From Nitrospira sp. SB0662_bin_26 (GTDB taxonomy: Bacteria; Nitrospirota; Nitrospiria; Nitrospirales; UBA8639): 58,980 nt of DNA. The notes beneath the pieces were generated by a model. The model worked only from the letters and a program-made list of their open reading frames with translations, was not told where the DNA came from and made no database searches. The DNA is taken from positions 1-58,980 of the forward strand of contig VXOF01000039.1 of the NCBI GenBank assembly GCA_009840285.1, in the 5' to 3' direction. The stretch's first letter is position 1; every line of letters begins with the position of its first letter. The translations under genes were made by a program, and so were the position numbers. This document shows positions 17,118 to 25,716 of the stretch, piece after piece.

Positions 17118-17240
17118 TTTCGCCCCCGCACCCTACCCTCTCCCACCAGGGGGAGAGGGTTCTGGCGGCATAAGATGCCGCAACTACAAAAACCAAAGAC
17201 ACTGGATTCCCGATGAAAACTGTCGGGAATGACAACCGGA
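17118..17240. repeat. Family B and family A repeats between ribBA and ribH
   Basis: Family B arms (CACCCTACCCTCTCCCACCA then GGGGGAGAGGGTTCTGG, 17129-17165) are followed by a family A copy (AAAGACACTGGATTCCCGAT then TGTCGGGAATGACA, 17197-17232). Both lie inside the putative rib operon and might affect the relative expression of ribBA and ribH. Confidence 0.75.
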
Positions 17241-17256
17241 GTGCGGGGCGAACCCG

Positions 17257-18462
17257 TCAGACGTTGTTTAAAATATGCCCCAGTTTGCTTTTTTTCGTTC
17301 GAAGGTAATGGACGTTCGTTTCCTGGGGATCGATTTCAATGGGGACCCGTTCGACGACCTTCAAGCCATAGCCTTCGATCCCCACGATCTTCCGTGGGTT
17401 ATTCGTCATGAGACGGATCTGCCTGAGTCCCAAACTGACCAGGATCTGCGCGCCGATACCATAATCCCGCAAGTCCGGTTTAAACCCGAGCTTGAGGTTG
17501 GCCTCAACCGTGTCGCTGCCCTGATCCTGGAGGCGATACGCTTTGATTTTATTCAGCAACCCGATGCCTCGCCCCTCCTGGTTCAAATACAGCAGCACCC
17601 CGTTGCCTTCCTTCTCGATAAAGGCCATGGCATGGTGGAGTTGATCGCGACAGTCGCAACGCAAGGAGCCGAAGACGTCTGACGTGAGACAGCCGGAGTG
17701 CACGCGGACCAGTGTGGGTGATTCATCGATACGGCCCTTGACCAGCGCCATGTGCGTGCCACTATCCAGTTCATTCTCAAAGACCCAGGCTTCAAAATTC
17801 CCGAAAATCGTGGGCAACTCCGCGCTCACGGACTTTTTGACGAACGTCTCGCGCGACAACCGATGTTGAATGAGATCCTTAATGGTAATGATCTTGAGGC
17901 CATGGCGCTCGGCAAAAGCCATTAGGTCGGGCACCCTGGCCATGGTTCCGTCGTCGTTCATGATCTCGCAAATGACCCCGGCCGGATACCTGCCGGCCAT
18001 CCGGGCCAAATCCACGGACCCTTCGGTCTGCCCCGCCCGCTTCAGCACGCCGCCATTATGAGCCCGCAAAGGAAAAATGTGTCCCGGTCTCGTGAAATCC
18101 GAGGGTTTGCATGAGGGATCGACAGCCATGCGAATCGTCGTCGCCCGGTCGGCGGCAGAAATCCCCGTCGTCACGTCTCGCGAGGCGTCGATGGACACGG
18201 TAAACGCCGTACCGAACGGTGCGGTATTTTCAGAAGTCTGGGGATGTAAATTCAGTTGGTCGGCCCGGTCGGACGTCAAGGTCAGACAAATGAGCCCACG
18301 GGCATGCGTGGCCATGAAATTGATGGCTTCCGGGGTCACGGATTCGGCGGCGATCACCAGGTCACCCTCGTTTTCGCGATCCTCGTCATCGACCAGAATC
18401 ACGAATTTCCCGGCATGAATATCTTTCAGGGCTTCGTCGATGGTATTGAAAACAGTCGTCAT
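17257..18462 (-). CDS. ribBA: Bifunctional DHBP synthase / GTP cyclohydrolase II
   Basis: A 401-aa fusion. The N-terminal RibB half makes dihydroxybutanone phosphate from ribulose 5-phosphate (acidic loop [11 protein letters not shown] at 25-35; [17 protein letters not shown]). The C-terminal RibA half opens GTP ([15 protein letters not shown] then RCDC, with zinc Cys258, Cys269 and Cys271, and the [16 protein letters not shown] loop). Both halves look catalytically intact. No FMN riboswitch is visible upstream; the upstream gap is filled with repeats. Confidence 0.97.
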   Translation of the reverse strand: MTTVFNTIDEALKDIHAGKFVILVDDEDRENEGDLVIAAESVTPEAINFMATHARGLICLTLTSDRADQLNLHPQTSENTAPFGTAFTVSIDASRDVTTGISAADRATTIRMAVDPSCKPSDFTRPGHIFPLRAHNGGVLKRAGQTEGSVDLARMAGRYPAGVICEIMNDDGTMARVPDLMAFAERHGLKIITIKDLIQHRLSRETFVKKSVSAELPTIFGNFEAWVFENELDSGTHMALVKGRIDESPTLVRVHSGCLTSDVFGSLRCDCRDQLHHAMAFIEKEGNGVLLYLNQEGRGIGLLNKIKAYRLQDQGSDTVEANLKLGFKPDLRDYGIGAQILVSLGLRQIRLMTNNPRKIVGIEGYGLKVVERVPIEIDPQETNVHYLRTKKSKLGHILNNV

Positions 18463-18478
18463 GAATGCAATCCCTCTC

Positions 18479-18705
18479 TACCCCACCCAACCTCCCCCCT
18501 TCGACTCCGCTCAGGACAGGCTTACAAAGGGGAGGGAAAGACAAGCACTCCTTCCTGATTCCCCTCTCTGTCATCCTCAACGCTTGTCCCCGACTTGATC
18601 GGGGATCCAGGCAATACACGAGCATCCAGTGTCTTTGCCTTTGTAGCCGCGGCACCTCATGCCGCCTGTTCCCCTCCTTTGTAAGGAGGGGCGAGGGGAG
18701 GTAGA
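18479..18705. repeat. Cluster of dispersed repeats upstream of ribBA (families C/D, A, C)
   Basis: 18479-18540 is a family C/D element (CCCACCCAACCTCCCCCCTT, then CGACTCCGCTCAGGACAGGC, then TTACAAAGGGGAGGG). 18568-18637 is family A with a doubled centre. 18668-18703 is a family C element (CCCCTCCTTTGTAAGGAGGG). They fill most of the 340-bp gap between ribBA and the narK-like gene; the rest shows no gene. Confidence 0.75.
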
Positions 18706-18802
18706 ACCTGCAGGCAGGACAGTGATCTCTACATTTTATATGGGGTTTCTACTCGCCTTGTCAATGGATAGTCTATTAAAGAGTGGCTTCGGGAGGGTGG
18801 AA

Positions 18803-20011
18803 CTACAACGCTTCTTCTTCAATCGAAAAAGACCGGGAGCGTTGAATGCAGATCACGTTGACTGTGGCAATCCCGGTCAGAACGACGAAGACGAGGAATC
18901 CACTCGCATAGGTTCCGGTCACATCCTTTAACAGACCGAACCAGAACGGAAGAAAGAAGCCGCCGAGCCCGCCGGCCGCGCCGATAAAACCCGAAGCCGT
19001 CCCCATGATGTTCCGATAGCGTAACGACGCCACCTGAAAGACCACGCCGTTTCCAAAGCCCAGGAGAAGCAGGGTCATCACGGTCAAGGCAAACGCCCAG
19101 AATGGAGGCGGCAACCACGCCAGCAGGATGCACAGCCCCCCGATAGCCGGAAATCCAAACTGGAGCAAGCTGAGTCCGCCGACCCGGTCGGCCCAGTGAC
19201 CGCCGACCGGCCTGGCGATGCTGCCCGCGAGCCCGCACAACGCGGTCAGGGTTCCGGCGGCGACCATATCCAAACCATACTGATCGTGGAAGAAAATGGG
19301 CAGAAAGCTCGAAAACCCGACGAATCCGCCGAATGTCACCCCGTAGAAAAAACACAGCCACTGCATGAACCGTTCGTGAAAGACCATGCGGAAAGAGGTT
19401 GCCATACTTTTTTTCGATGCGTCTGGCAAAGGAGGTTCTCGGACGAACAGCGCAAACAGCACGGTCGCGAACAGAACCGGTAGAATCATCAGGCCGAAAA
19501 CTCCGTGCCATCCGACGTAGGTCGCCAAACGCGGGGCAAAAAAGGTGGCCAGGAGGACTCCGCTGTTTCCGGTCGCGGCAATGCCCATCGCCAGCCCTTG
19601 ATGCTCTGGCGGATACGCGCGGCTCGCCACGGGCAAGGCTACGGCAAAACTCGCGCCCGCGGCCCCCAGCAAAAACCCGATCCCGACCATTTGGGCATAG
19701 TTTTGCCCGAACAGCCAGCCCAGAACCAATGCCACCACTTCGATCCCGAGAATGCCGAGGCCCACTCGTTTCGCACCGAACTGATCCGTGAACGGCCCGA
19801 CCACAATGCGCAACAAGGCGCCGCCAAGTAAGGGTATGGCGACCAACAGCCCTTTCTGTGTGGCGCTTAAGGCGAAATCTTCCGCGATGGCAATGCCCAA
19901 TGCGCCGATCAACAGCCAGACGACGAAACTCACTTCGAAATGAAGCCATGCCCCCAATAACGAAGGCCAATGGCCGCTTTTCAGGGCATTCTTGAGGACG
20001 TGCGGAGTCAT
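18803..20011 (-). CDS. narK: NarK-type nitrate/nitrite MFS transporter
   Basis: A 402-aa, twelve-span major facilitator protein. Two nitrate-signature-like glycine/asparagine motifs are present: IAATGNSGV (about residues 164-172) and LGFGNGVVFQ (about 328-337), as in the NNP family. FTDQFGAKR after TM2 and WADRVGG after TM8 are MFS loop motifs. It likely moves nitrite and/or nitrate across the inner membrane. Transcribed alone on the minus strand; with nirK elsewhere in the window it fits nitrogen-oxyanion metabolism. Direction of transport cannot be read from sequence. Confidence 0.85.
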   Translation of the reverse strand: MTPHVLKNALKSGHWPSLLGAWLHFEVSFVVWLLIGALGIAIAEDFALSATQKGLLVAIPLLGGALLRIVVGPFTDQFGAKRVGLGILGIEVVALVLGWLFGQNYAQMVGIGFLLGAAGASFAVALPVASRAYPPEHQGLAMGIAATGNSGVLLATFFAPRLATYVGWHGVFGLMILPVLFATVLFALFVREPPLPDASKKSMATSFRMVFHERFMQWLCFFYGVTFGGFVGFSSFLPIFFHDQYGLDMVAAGTLTALCGLAGSIARPVGGHWADRVGGLSLLQFGFPAIGGLCILLAWLPPPFWAFALTVMTLLLLGFGNGVVFQVASLRYRNIMGTASGFIGAAGGLGGFFLPFWFGLLKDVTGTYASGFLVFVVLTGIATVNVICIQRSRSFSIEEEAL

Positions 20012-20138
20012 GGGTGCCAGTCAATCGAAAAGAAGATGCTGCGAAAGACGTTCATATTTCAAACGCCTGTGACTATAAAGCACTGCGACAAATCGCCGCA
20101 ATCGGACAACAAAACCAGGGAATCATCGAAGCCTTCTT

Positions 20139-20167
20139 TTGTGATTCTTCTTTCCACGGTTTATAAT
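20139..20167 (+). promoter_or_regulatory. Possible promoter for the sigma factor gene
   Basis: TTGTGA (20139-20144) and a perfect TATAAT (20162-20167) are 17 bases apart. They lie about 220 bp upstream of the RpoH-like gene with repeat elements between, so the assignment is tentative. Confidence 0.4.
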
Positions 20168-20217
20168 TTTGAGGCAATTGTGTGACATGCCGGTATGTGT
20201 TTACTCATTTGTTGACA

Positions 20218-20376
20218 TTCCCCCCTCACCCCTGCCCCCCGATTAAAAATGTCGGGGGCTTCGCCTAACTCCAGATTAGTGGGGAGAGGGTGTGAATACT
20301 ACCAAATACAAAGACCCTGGCTCCGTCCCCGACATCCTTAATCGGGGATCCAGTTCTCTTTTTCAGGGATGACAGC
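20218..20376. repeat. Family B and family A repeats in the narK-rpoH gap
   Basis: CCCCTCACCCCTGCCCCCCG and the later GGGGAGAGGG form family B arms, interrupted by CCCCCGATTAAAAATGTCGG, a family A hairpin. A second family A copy (GTCCCCGACATCCTTAATCG then GGGATCCAG) occupies 20325-20354. With the candidate promoter, these account for the 376-bp gap. Confidence 0.75.
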
Positions 20377-20387
20377 GGGAAAAGCTG

Positions 20388-21395
20388 ATGCCTTCTTCCA
20401 AGCAAGACGAGAACCGACTTGAAGCGGACGATCTTCCTCTCGAGGCTGAATTCGTAATCGAGCCCGAGGACAAGGAAGAGGTCTCCGAAGACGTTGCGGA
20501 ATCCGGCGATGATTCCAAGCCGGAACAAGCCGAATCCACGGATCTTGTTCCCAGCACGGCATTGGGCCGGTATCTCGTTGAGGTCCGTCGCTACCCGTTT
20601 CTGTCCAAAGAAGAAGAATTACAGCTCTTCCATGAATATCAGGTCATGGGCAACCGGGACGCGGCGGTCAAATTGATTCTGTCCAACCTGCGAGTGTCGG
20701 TGGCCATCGCTTCGGAATACGGACATACCGGTGCCGACCAAATGGACCTCATCCAGGAAGGGAACGTCGGTCTGATGCAGGCCATCAAGAAATTCGACGT
20801 GTCCCGGAACGTCCGCTTCTACGCGTATGCCGCGTGGTGGGTCAGGGCCTATATCCTCCGGTACCTGTTGCAGTCGCATCGCCTGGTGAAGATCGGCACG
20901 ACCCAGGAACAACGAAAACTTTTCTATAACCTGAAAAAAGAAAAGGCCAAACTCGAACGGGAAGGATTCGTGCCGGATGCCAAGCTTCTGGCCGACCGCC
21001 TGCAGGTGCGGGAACGGGACGTGCTGGAAATGGACCAGCGACTGGGAAGCTGGGAACTGTCCCTCGACCAGCCCATCAGCAAAGACAAGGAGGAAGGGAC
21101 CTTCCTCGATTTGCTGCCCGCGCCCACGCCCCGGGTGGACGACACCATCGCGCAGAAAGAGTTGATGCTGCTTTTCAGGAAAAAGCTCGGAGAATTCTCA
21201 AAAACCCTCGACGAGCGGGACGAGGACATCCTGCGGAACCGGCTGCTGTCGGAAACGCCGTTGACGCTTGAGGAAATCGGCCGCAAGTATTCGATTACCA
21301 AGGAACGGTCCAGGCAGCTGGAAGCCAGAATAATCAAGCGGTTACGTGAGTTCATGAAGGCCGAATTGCAGGATTTCGACGCCTTGCGGAACTGA
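20388..21395 (+). CDS. rpoH: RpoH-like alternative sigma-70 factor
   Basis: A 335-aa sigma factor lacking region 1.1. After an acidic N-terminal tail of about 55 residues come region 1.2 (TALGRYLVEVRRYP), region 2 (DLIQEGNVGLMQAIKKFD at 120-137, then FYAYAAWWVRAYILRYL), an RpoH-box-like TTQEQRKLFYNLKK (171-184), and region 4.2 with LTLEEIGRKYSITKERSRQL. The RpoH box distinguishes sigma-32-type heat-shock factors from RpoD and RpoS. The acidic tail makes it longer than typical RpoH (~285 aa). The next genes are groES and groEL, classic sigma-32 targets, so a heat-shock role is plausible. Confidence 0.85.
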   Translation: MPSSKQDENRLEADDLPLEAEFVIEPEDKEEVSEDVAESGDDSKPEQAESTDLVPSTALGRYLVEVRRYPFLSKEEELQLFHEYQVMGNRDAAVKLILSNLRVSVAIASEYGHTGADQMDLIQEGNVGLMQAIKKFDVSRNVRFYAYAAWWVRAYILRYLLQSHRLVKIGTTQEQRKLFYNLKKEKAKLEREGFVPDAKLLADRLQVRERDVLEMDQRLGSWELSLDQPISKDKEEGTFLDLLPAPTPRVDDTIAQKELMLLFRKKLGEFSKTLDERDEDILRNRLLSETPLTLEEIGRKYSITKERSRQLEARIIKRLREFMKAELQDFDALRN

Positions 21396-21469
21396 GCCTC
21401 CCACTCCCCTGCCAATTATCCACATTTTTTCGTTTCCGGAGCTTGACTTTCCGAAAACAGGTCTTACCT

Positions 21470-21502
21470 GTTGACCTGACCACTGCGTGAAGTCCTCAAT
21501 TT
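21470..21502 (+). promoter_or_regulatory. Possible sigma-32-like promoter of groESL
   Basis: GTTGACC (21470-21476), then 17 bases, then CCTCAATTT (21494-21502) loosely resembles the RpoH pattern (CTTGAAA ... CCCCATTT). No CIRCE operator (TTAGCACTC-N9-GAGTGCTAA) is seen in the gap, so HrcA control is not supported. An alternative -35 TTGACT is at 21443. Confidence 0.35.
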
Positions 21503-21578
21503 CAGGATTTCGAAACACAATCATTCATTTATCACACATCGACAGCCGAGACTATTAACCAAAGGAGGAAGTTGTCAC

Positions 21579-21893
21579 ATGGCCACACAAACCAAGGAAA
21601 AAGAAGAAACCAAGGGCACGGCGGCCAAAGGCTTTTTGCCCCTTGGCGACCGCATTTTCGTAACCTATACGGAAGAACTCGAACGCACGGCCGGAGGCAT
21701 TTATGTGCCGGATTCCGCCAGGGAAAAACCCCAGCGGGGCACGGTTGAAGGCGTTGGAAAAGAAGTCAAATCCCTGAAAGTCGGCGATCAGGTCCTTTTC
21801 GACAAATATTCCGGAACCAAGATCAGAATCGAAAACGATGATTGCCTGATTCTGAGAGAGGAAGACATCCTGGGCGTCTTTGTCGATTCCTAA
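21579..21893 (+). CDS. groES: Co-chaperonin GroES
   Basis: The 10-kDa lid of the GroEL folding chamber. KGFLPLGDRIFVTYTEELER, the mobile-loop region TAGGIYVPDSAREKPQRG, and the C-terminal DCLILREEDILGVF are standard. It is 104 aa, a little longer than average because of a lysine/glutamate-rich N-terminal tail of about 17 residues. A strong AAAGGAGG precedes the ATG. groEL follows after 77 bp. Confidence 0.96.
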   Translation: MATQTKEKEETKGTAAKGFLPLGDRIFVTYTEELERTAGGIYVPDSAREKPQRGTVEGVGKEVKSLKVGDQVLFDKYSGTKIRIENDDCLILREEDILGVFVDS

Positions 21894-21970
21894 CGATCTT
21901 GAGCAAATCCACAGAACACAAACCCACGAGACAAATTTCAAGCATGACTTTAATTTGATGGAGGAACATT

Positions 21971-23614
21971 ATGTCTAAGCAGCTATTGTATAGTGATCAA
22001 GCCAGGAGCGCGATTCTCCAGGGCGTGAACCAATTGGCCAATGCCGTCAAGGCCACGTTGGGTCCGAAAGGCCGGAACGCCATTCTGGATAAGAAATTCG
22101 GCGCCCCTACGATCACCAAGGACGGCGTGACCGTCGCCAAAGAAATCGATCTCAAGGATCCCTACCAAAATATGGGAGCCCAATTGGTCAAGGAAGTGGC
22201 CAGCAAAACCAGTGACGTGGCCGGTGACGGCACCACGACCGCCACGGTGTTGGCCCAGGCCATTTTCCGCGAAGGCGTAAAACACCTCAGTGCCGGCGCG
22301 AATCCCATGGAATTGAAACGCGGGATCGAGAAAGCCGTTGAAACGGCCACCGGAGAACTGAAGAAGCTCAGCAAGCCCTGTCAGGACAAGAAAGAGATCG
22401 GGCAAATCGGCGCCATTTCCGCGAACAACGACTCCACCATCGGCGATCTGATTGCCGAAGCCATGGACAAAGTCGGAAAAGACGGCGTCATTACCGTTGA
22501 GGAAGCCAAGTCCATGAGCACCTCACTGGACGTGGTCGAAGGCATGCAATTCGACCGCGGGTACATTTCCCCCTACTTCGTCACCAACGCCGAACGCATG
22601 GAATCCTCCCTCGAAGATGCGTTCCTGCTCATCCACGAAAAGAAAATCAGCGCCATGAAGGACCTGCTTCCCATCCTGGAGCAAGTGGCCAAAATGGGGA
22701 AACCACTCGTCATCGTGGCCGAGGACGTCGAGGGCGAGGCCCTGGCGACCCTGGTGGTGAACAAGCTGCGTGGCACCTTGAATATCGCGGCAGTCAAAGC
22801 CCCGGGCTTCGGCGATCGCCGGAAAGCCATGTTGGAAGACATCGCCATCCTGACCGGCGGCCAGGTGATTTCCGAAGAAGTCGGCGTGAAACTGGAGAAC
22901 GTGAAACTCACGGATCTGGGTCGCGCCAAGCGAGTGACCATCGACAAGGACAACACCACGATCGTGGAAGGCGCCGGCGACCCCAAGAAGATCGAAGCCC
23001 GGGTCAAACAGATCAAGGCGCAAATCGAGGAAACCACCTCGGATTACGACCGCGAAAAACTGCAAGAGCGGTTGGCGAAGATCGTGGGCGGCGTGGCGGT
23101 CATCAACGTCGGAGCCGCAACGGAAACCGAAATGAAGGAAAAGAAAGCCCGCGTGGAAGACGCGTTGCACGCGACGAAAGCGGCCGTGGAAGAAGGGATT
23201 GTCCCCGGCGGCGGCGTGGCGTTGCTCCGGTCGGTCCCGGCTTTGGAAAAGATGAAACTGGACGGCGATCAACAATTCGGCGTCAACATCGTCCGGCGGG
23301 CGTGCGAAGAACCGATCCGGCTGATCGCGGAGAACGCCGGTGTCGAAGGCTCGATCGTGGTGGACAAAGTCCGCACTGCCAAGGCCAGCAACGGGTACAA
23401 CGCCGCCACCGACGAATACGTCGACCTGGTGGACGCCGGCGTCATCGATCCGACCAAAGTAACGCGGTGCGCATTACAGAATGCCGCGAGCGTCGCCGGG
23501 TTGATGCTGACCACCGAGGTGACCGTGACCGACCTGCCGGAAGAGAAGAAGGAACCGGCCATGGGCGGGCACGGCCATGACCACGGCATGGGCGGAATGG
23601 GCGGCATGATGTAA
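21971..23614 (+). CDS. groEL: Chaperonin GroEL
   Basis: The 60-kDa ATP-dependent folding chamber; 547 aa is the usual length. [20 protein letters not shown], the [20 protein letters not shown]-binding loop, [19 protein letters not shown], and the C-terminal GGM-type tail ([15 protein letters not shown]) are all present. Histidines in the tail are a mild variation. SD GGAGGAA precedes the ATG. An intrinsic terminator stands 37 bp after the stop. Confidence 0.98.
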   Translation: MSKQLLYSDQARSAILQGVNQLANAVKATLGPKGRNAILDKKFGAPTITKDGVTVAKEIDLKDPYQNMGAQLVKEVASKTSDVAGDGTTTATVLAQAIFREGVKHLSAGANPMELKRGIEKAVETATGELKKLSKPCQDKKEIGQIGAISANNDSTIGDLIAEAMDKVGKDGVITVEEAKSMSTSLDVVEGMQFDRGYISPYFVTNAERMESSLEDAFLLIHEKKISAMKDLLPILEQVAKMGKPLVIVAEDVEGEALATLVVNKLRGTLNIAAVKAPGFGDRRKAMLEDIAILTGGQVISEEVGVKLENVKLTDLGRAKRVTIDKDNTTIVEGAGDPKKIEARVKQIKAQIEETTSDYDREKLQERLAKIVGGVAVINVGAATETEMKEKKARVEDALHATKAAVEEGIVPGGGVALLRSVPALEKMKLDGDQQFGVNIVRRACEEPIRLIAENAGVEGSIVVDKVRTAKASNGYNAATDEYVDLVDAGVIDPTKVTRCALQNAASVAGLMLTTEVTVTDLPEEKKEPAMGGHGHDHGMGGMGGMM

Positions 23615-23650
23615 AAACGCTGAAGCATTGCCGCTTCGCATTGAAGCATT

Positions 23651-23688
23651 GAAGGCCCGAGGGACTATTCCCCCGGGCCTTCGTTTTT
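23651..23688 (+). terminator. Rho-independent terminator of groESL
   Basis: GAAGGCCCGAGGG (23651-23663) pairs with CCCCCGGGCCTTC (23670-23682), allowing small mismatches, across a short loop and is followed by GTTTTT. Its position 37 bp after groEL marks the end of the operon. Confidence 0.88.
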
Positions 23689-23763
23689 AACTGAGGAGTA
23701 TATTCAGACGGGATGAAGGTCGGCGAAGCGATCAAAGATGAAAATCTATAACGGCGAACCGCT

Positions 23764-23940
23764 TCAAAAGGATTGGCTCAACGATGAAGAGGAGGACATA
23801 GACTTTCTCAGATCTTTTACAATTTTTTGCCCCGCTTTAATTTTCTTATGACGTTCCTGTGCAGGTAAAGTTTCAAGGTGCTTCATCATAATATTTGCCA
23901 TTTCTCGTGCGATTTCTTTCGCCGATAACTTGCGTTTCAT
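23764..23940 (-). CDS. Small unknown protein (58 aa)
   Basis: An uninterrupted 58-codon ORF starting MKRKLSAKEIAREMANIMMK and ending in a serine-rich tail (SSSSSLSQSF). It is basic and helical in character. It has no recognised family and no strong Shine-Dalgarno. It lies in a toxin-antitoxin-rich patch, downstream of groEL on the opposite strand, with a perfect inverted repeat just upstream. It could be a small antitoxin-like protein or chance; the coding-like residue pattern (heptad-like helix) favours a real gene slightly. Confidence 0.45.
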   Translation of the reverse strand: MKRKLSAKEIAREMANIMMKHLETLPAQERHKKIKAGQKIVKDLRKSMSSSSSLSQSF

Positions 23941-23969
23941 AGATGTCTATCTGGCATGTGAATGCTTGG

Positions 23970-23990
23970 CCGGTCAACAGAATTGACCGG
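23970..23990. repeat. Perfect inverted repeat
   Basis: CCGGTCAA and TTGACCGG flank a 5-base loop. It lies 30 bp upstream of the 58-aa ORF on the minus strand, where it could be an operator, and downstream of the Phd-type remnant. There is no T-run, so a terminator is unlikely. Confidence 0.5.
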
Positions 23991-24042
23991 GACTGACTTG
24001 CTCTCTATTTAGGTTCAGGTCGAGAGTGAAGAAGTAGAAAAA

Positions 24043-24195
24043 TCAATGGCGCCTTCCTGTCGGGGGCCTTTCAGGCGACCTACTATCCTCCCCTGTGCTG
24101 AACGGAATTTCCTGATCAGGTTCGCGGCGGTTCGGGATTTCAAGCTCTATTCCACGCGGCATGTTCTCGACCAGCCATTGCCCCAACGGCTTGCG
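24043..24195 (-). pseudogene. 3' fragment of a Phd/YefM-type antitoxin paralogue
   Basis: The minus strand reads KPLGQWLVENMPRGIELEIP then NRREPDQEIPFSTGED before a TGA at 24045-24043. The first 20 residues repeat, identically, the C-terminal part of the antitoxin gene at 24666-25004, and the rest is a diverged version of the same tail. DNA matches over about 65 bp with few differences. No start or N-terminal domain is present, so this is a truncated paralogue. Confidence 0.7.
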
Positions 24196-24243
24196 TGGCG
24201 TAGTGCACCTTGAATTGGAACCGTGCGCGTCCGTCCTCGACCG

Positions 24244-24669
24244 TCAGTCTGAAATCTCTCCACGGTGGATGACGCCGATGATTAGGCCGAACAGCCCGAA
24301 TTGGAGCAGTAGATAGACCGTTTCCATCCCGATGAACGCCGACACTTCTGGCACCTTCTGCTTGGCGACGAAGGCGAGCACGTGAGAAGTCCAGAAGAAG
24401 GCGCCTGTAATGAAAGCGAACTTGATCCCTCGCCGAAATGTGGTTCCCTCGCTTTTTAGCATCGGAAACAGGGTGGAGAGCAGGACGCCCTGGAGTACGA
24501 TGGTGAGCAGACCGAGCAGAAAATCGGGCTCTCCTTCGAAGTAGCCGAACGATTCGTATCTCTCCTTGAAGAGGAGCACATGCCAGCTCACGGCAAGGGA
24601 GAAGGTACAGACCGTATAAGCGATGGTTCCCAGGATCAGCTTCTTGGCGTTCAGGAGATAACCGTTCAT
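24244..24669 (-). CDS. Unknown four-helix inner membrane protein
   Basis: A 141-aa protein with about four hydrophobic segments: residues 10-32 (LILGTIAYTVCTFSLAVSW), 48-68, 83-100 (IKFAFITGAFFWTSHVLAFV) and 112-133 (METVYLLLQFGLFGLIIGV). The pattern resembles small DUF-type membrane proteins of unknown role. Its ATG overlaps the stop of the upstream Phd-like gene by 4 bp, so the two are translationally coupled even though no toxin function is evident. A truncated antitoxin paralogue follows 49 bp downstream, so the gene sits between two copies of one sequence. Confidence 0.6.
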   Translation of the reverse strand: MNGYLLNAKKLILGTIAYTVCTFSLAVSWHVLLFKERYESFGYFEGEPDFLLGLLTIVLQGVLLSTLFPMLKSEGTTFRRGIKFAFITGAFFWTSHVLAFVAKQKVPEVSAFIGMETVYLLLQFGLFGLIIGVIHRGEISD

Positions 24670-25004
24670 GTGCTTTCTTCATCGGTGAACGGGATTTTTC
24701 GATTCGAGCGTCGGTCCGGGATTTCAAGTTCTATTCCACGCGGCATGTTCTCGACCAACCACTGCCCTAATGGCTTGCGCAGCGGTGATTGCTGTTGCCA
24801 CAATCGTTCGGGCACAACGACGAAGGTATTTCTTCTGTAGATACGTTGAGGCCCTTCCTCTTCGGCAAGGCGCAGGACTTCGGACAATCGCGCCTTCGCT
24901 TCGGCAATGGTCCAAGTCCGCTTGAGTTTGGTACGTTCGGCGGTCGCATACCCTCTTATCAATTCATAATAGTCTAATGAAGACCATATTTGAAGCTGAA
25001 TCAA
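24666..25004 (-). CDS. Phd/YefM-like antitoxin
   Basis: The 112-aa frame contains WTIAEAKARLSEVLRLAEEE and then RRNTFVVVPERLWQ, the DNA-binding half of Phd/YefM antitoxins; the C-terminal half (PLGQWLVENMPRGIELEIP) is the toxin-binding type. The first ~28 residues are not conserved and no Shine-Dalgarno stands before the first ATG, so the true start is probably internal. Phd antitoxins are usually followed by a Doc, YoeB or PIN toxin; here a membrane protein overlaps the stop instead. It may be an orphan. Confidence 0.65.
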   Translation of the reverse strand: MIQLQIWSSLDYYELIRGYATAERTKLKRTWTIAEAKARLSEVLRLAEEEGPQRIYRRNTFVVVPERLWQQQSPLRKPLGQWLVENMPRGIELEIPDRRSNRKIPFTDEEST

Positions 25005-25064
25005 GAAATCTCGCCCAGCCGGGCTCCGACATGGCTACAAAAACCATGGCGCTGAATGCCTGAA

Positions 25065-25314
25065 CGCATGCCCCCTCTCACCCCAACCCTCTCCCTATTT
25101 CCCGCTTAATACGGAAAATGGGAGAGGGAGAAAAAAGACCAAAGACACTGGCCCCCCCCTAGATTGCCTGGATCCCCGATCAAGTCGGGGACAAGCGTCG
25201 AGGATGACAGAAAGAGAAAAACAGGCTGGCTGTCGGGTTACGCCTGTCCTGAGCGTAAGGCGCAACGCGCCTGAAGTCGAAGGAAGCGAAGTCGAAGGGC
25301 TTCGCTAGCCCGAC
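25065..25314. repeat. Repeat cluster between antitoxin and vapC (families B, A, D)
   Basis: 25069-25125 is family B (CCCTCTCACCCCAACCCTCT ... GGGAGAGGG). 25139-25215 is family A with an expanded centre (TGGATCCCCGATCAAGTCGG, GGACAAGCGTCGAGGATGAC). 25240-25305 carries family D (CCTGTCCTGAGCGTAAGG ... GAAGTCGAAGGGCTTCG). They fill nearly all of the 310-bp gap. Confidence 0.75.
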
Positions 25315-25716
25315 CTACCTGGTCCGGACAAGCTCAACGGTTGCCCGATGGCCGGACGTGGTGGCTAATCGGGTGTCACAGGTGATCAGTGGGGCCACAA
25401 GCGACTCCGCCAGAGCCAGATACGCGGCATCATAGGCAGTGACGTTATGACGTAGTGCCCAAATGCGTGGAAGAAAGAGGTCATGCGGGTAACGAAAAAT
25501 CGGAAAATCGGCCAAGTCAGTCAGGGCTTGCTTCCCGCGTTGCGGTGTCAGTTCACCACCCAACACGTACCGTCGCAGGACTTGCGCGATCTCCAGATCC
25601 AGTAAGTGAGGCGCATGCAGAGACTCTCCACTGTCAAACAGGCGCCGCTGAATATCCAACGCAGCGGTCGTTCCCAAAAGAACCTCAAGGACCGCCGAAG
25701 CATCCGTCACAATCAC
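25315..25716 (-). CDS. vapC: VapC-type PIN-domain ribonuclease toxin
   Basis: A 133-aa PIN-domain toxin with all four acidic residues: Asp5 (IVTDAS), Glu42 (LDLEIAQVL), Asp96 (TAYDAAYLALAE) and Asp114 (ITCDTRL). These bind metal for endoribonuclease action, typically on tRNA or rRNA. Its ATG overlaps the vapB stop by 4 bp. The gene ends directly at a repeat cluster. Confidence 0.93.
   Translation of the reverse strand: MIVTDASAVLEVLLGTTAALDIQRRLFDSGESLHAPHLLDLEIAQVLRRYVLGGELTPQRGKQALTDLADFPIFRYPHDLFLPRIWALRHNVTAYDAAYLALAESLVAPLITCDTRLATTSGHRATVELVRTR

Noticed and set aside
18463-18802. FMN riboswitch upstream of ribBA
   Set aside because: The gap is occupied by repeat families A, C and D; none of the conserved RFN-element blocks is visible.
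18819-20024. 401-codon ORF on the minus strand overlapping the narK-like gene
   Set aside because: It is a frame shadow of the transporter. Its translation is arginine-rich and shows no domain, while the overlapping frame has twelve hydrophobic helices and MFS motifs.
21396-21578. CIRCE operator upstream of groES
   Set aside because: No TTAGCACTC inverted repeat is present.
22523-23275. 250-codon ORF antisense to groEL
   Set aside because: Antisense shadow of a highly conserved gene; His/Phe/Asp-rich composition without family features.
24140-24727. 195-codon ORF overlapping the four-helix membrane protein
   Set aside because: Out-of-frame shadow; it carries no membrane segments or motifs, whereas the accepted frame overlaps the antitoxin stop by ATGA as in a real operon.
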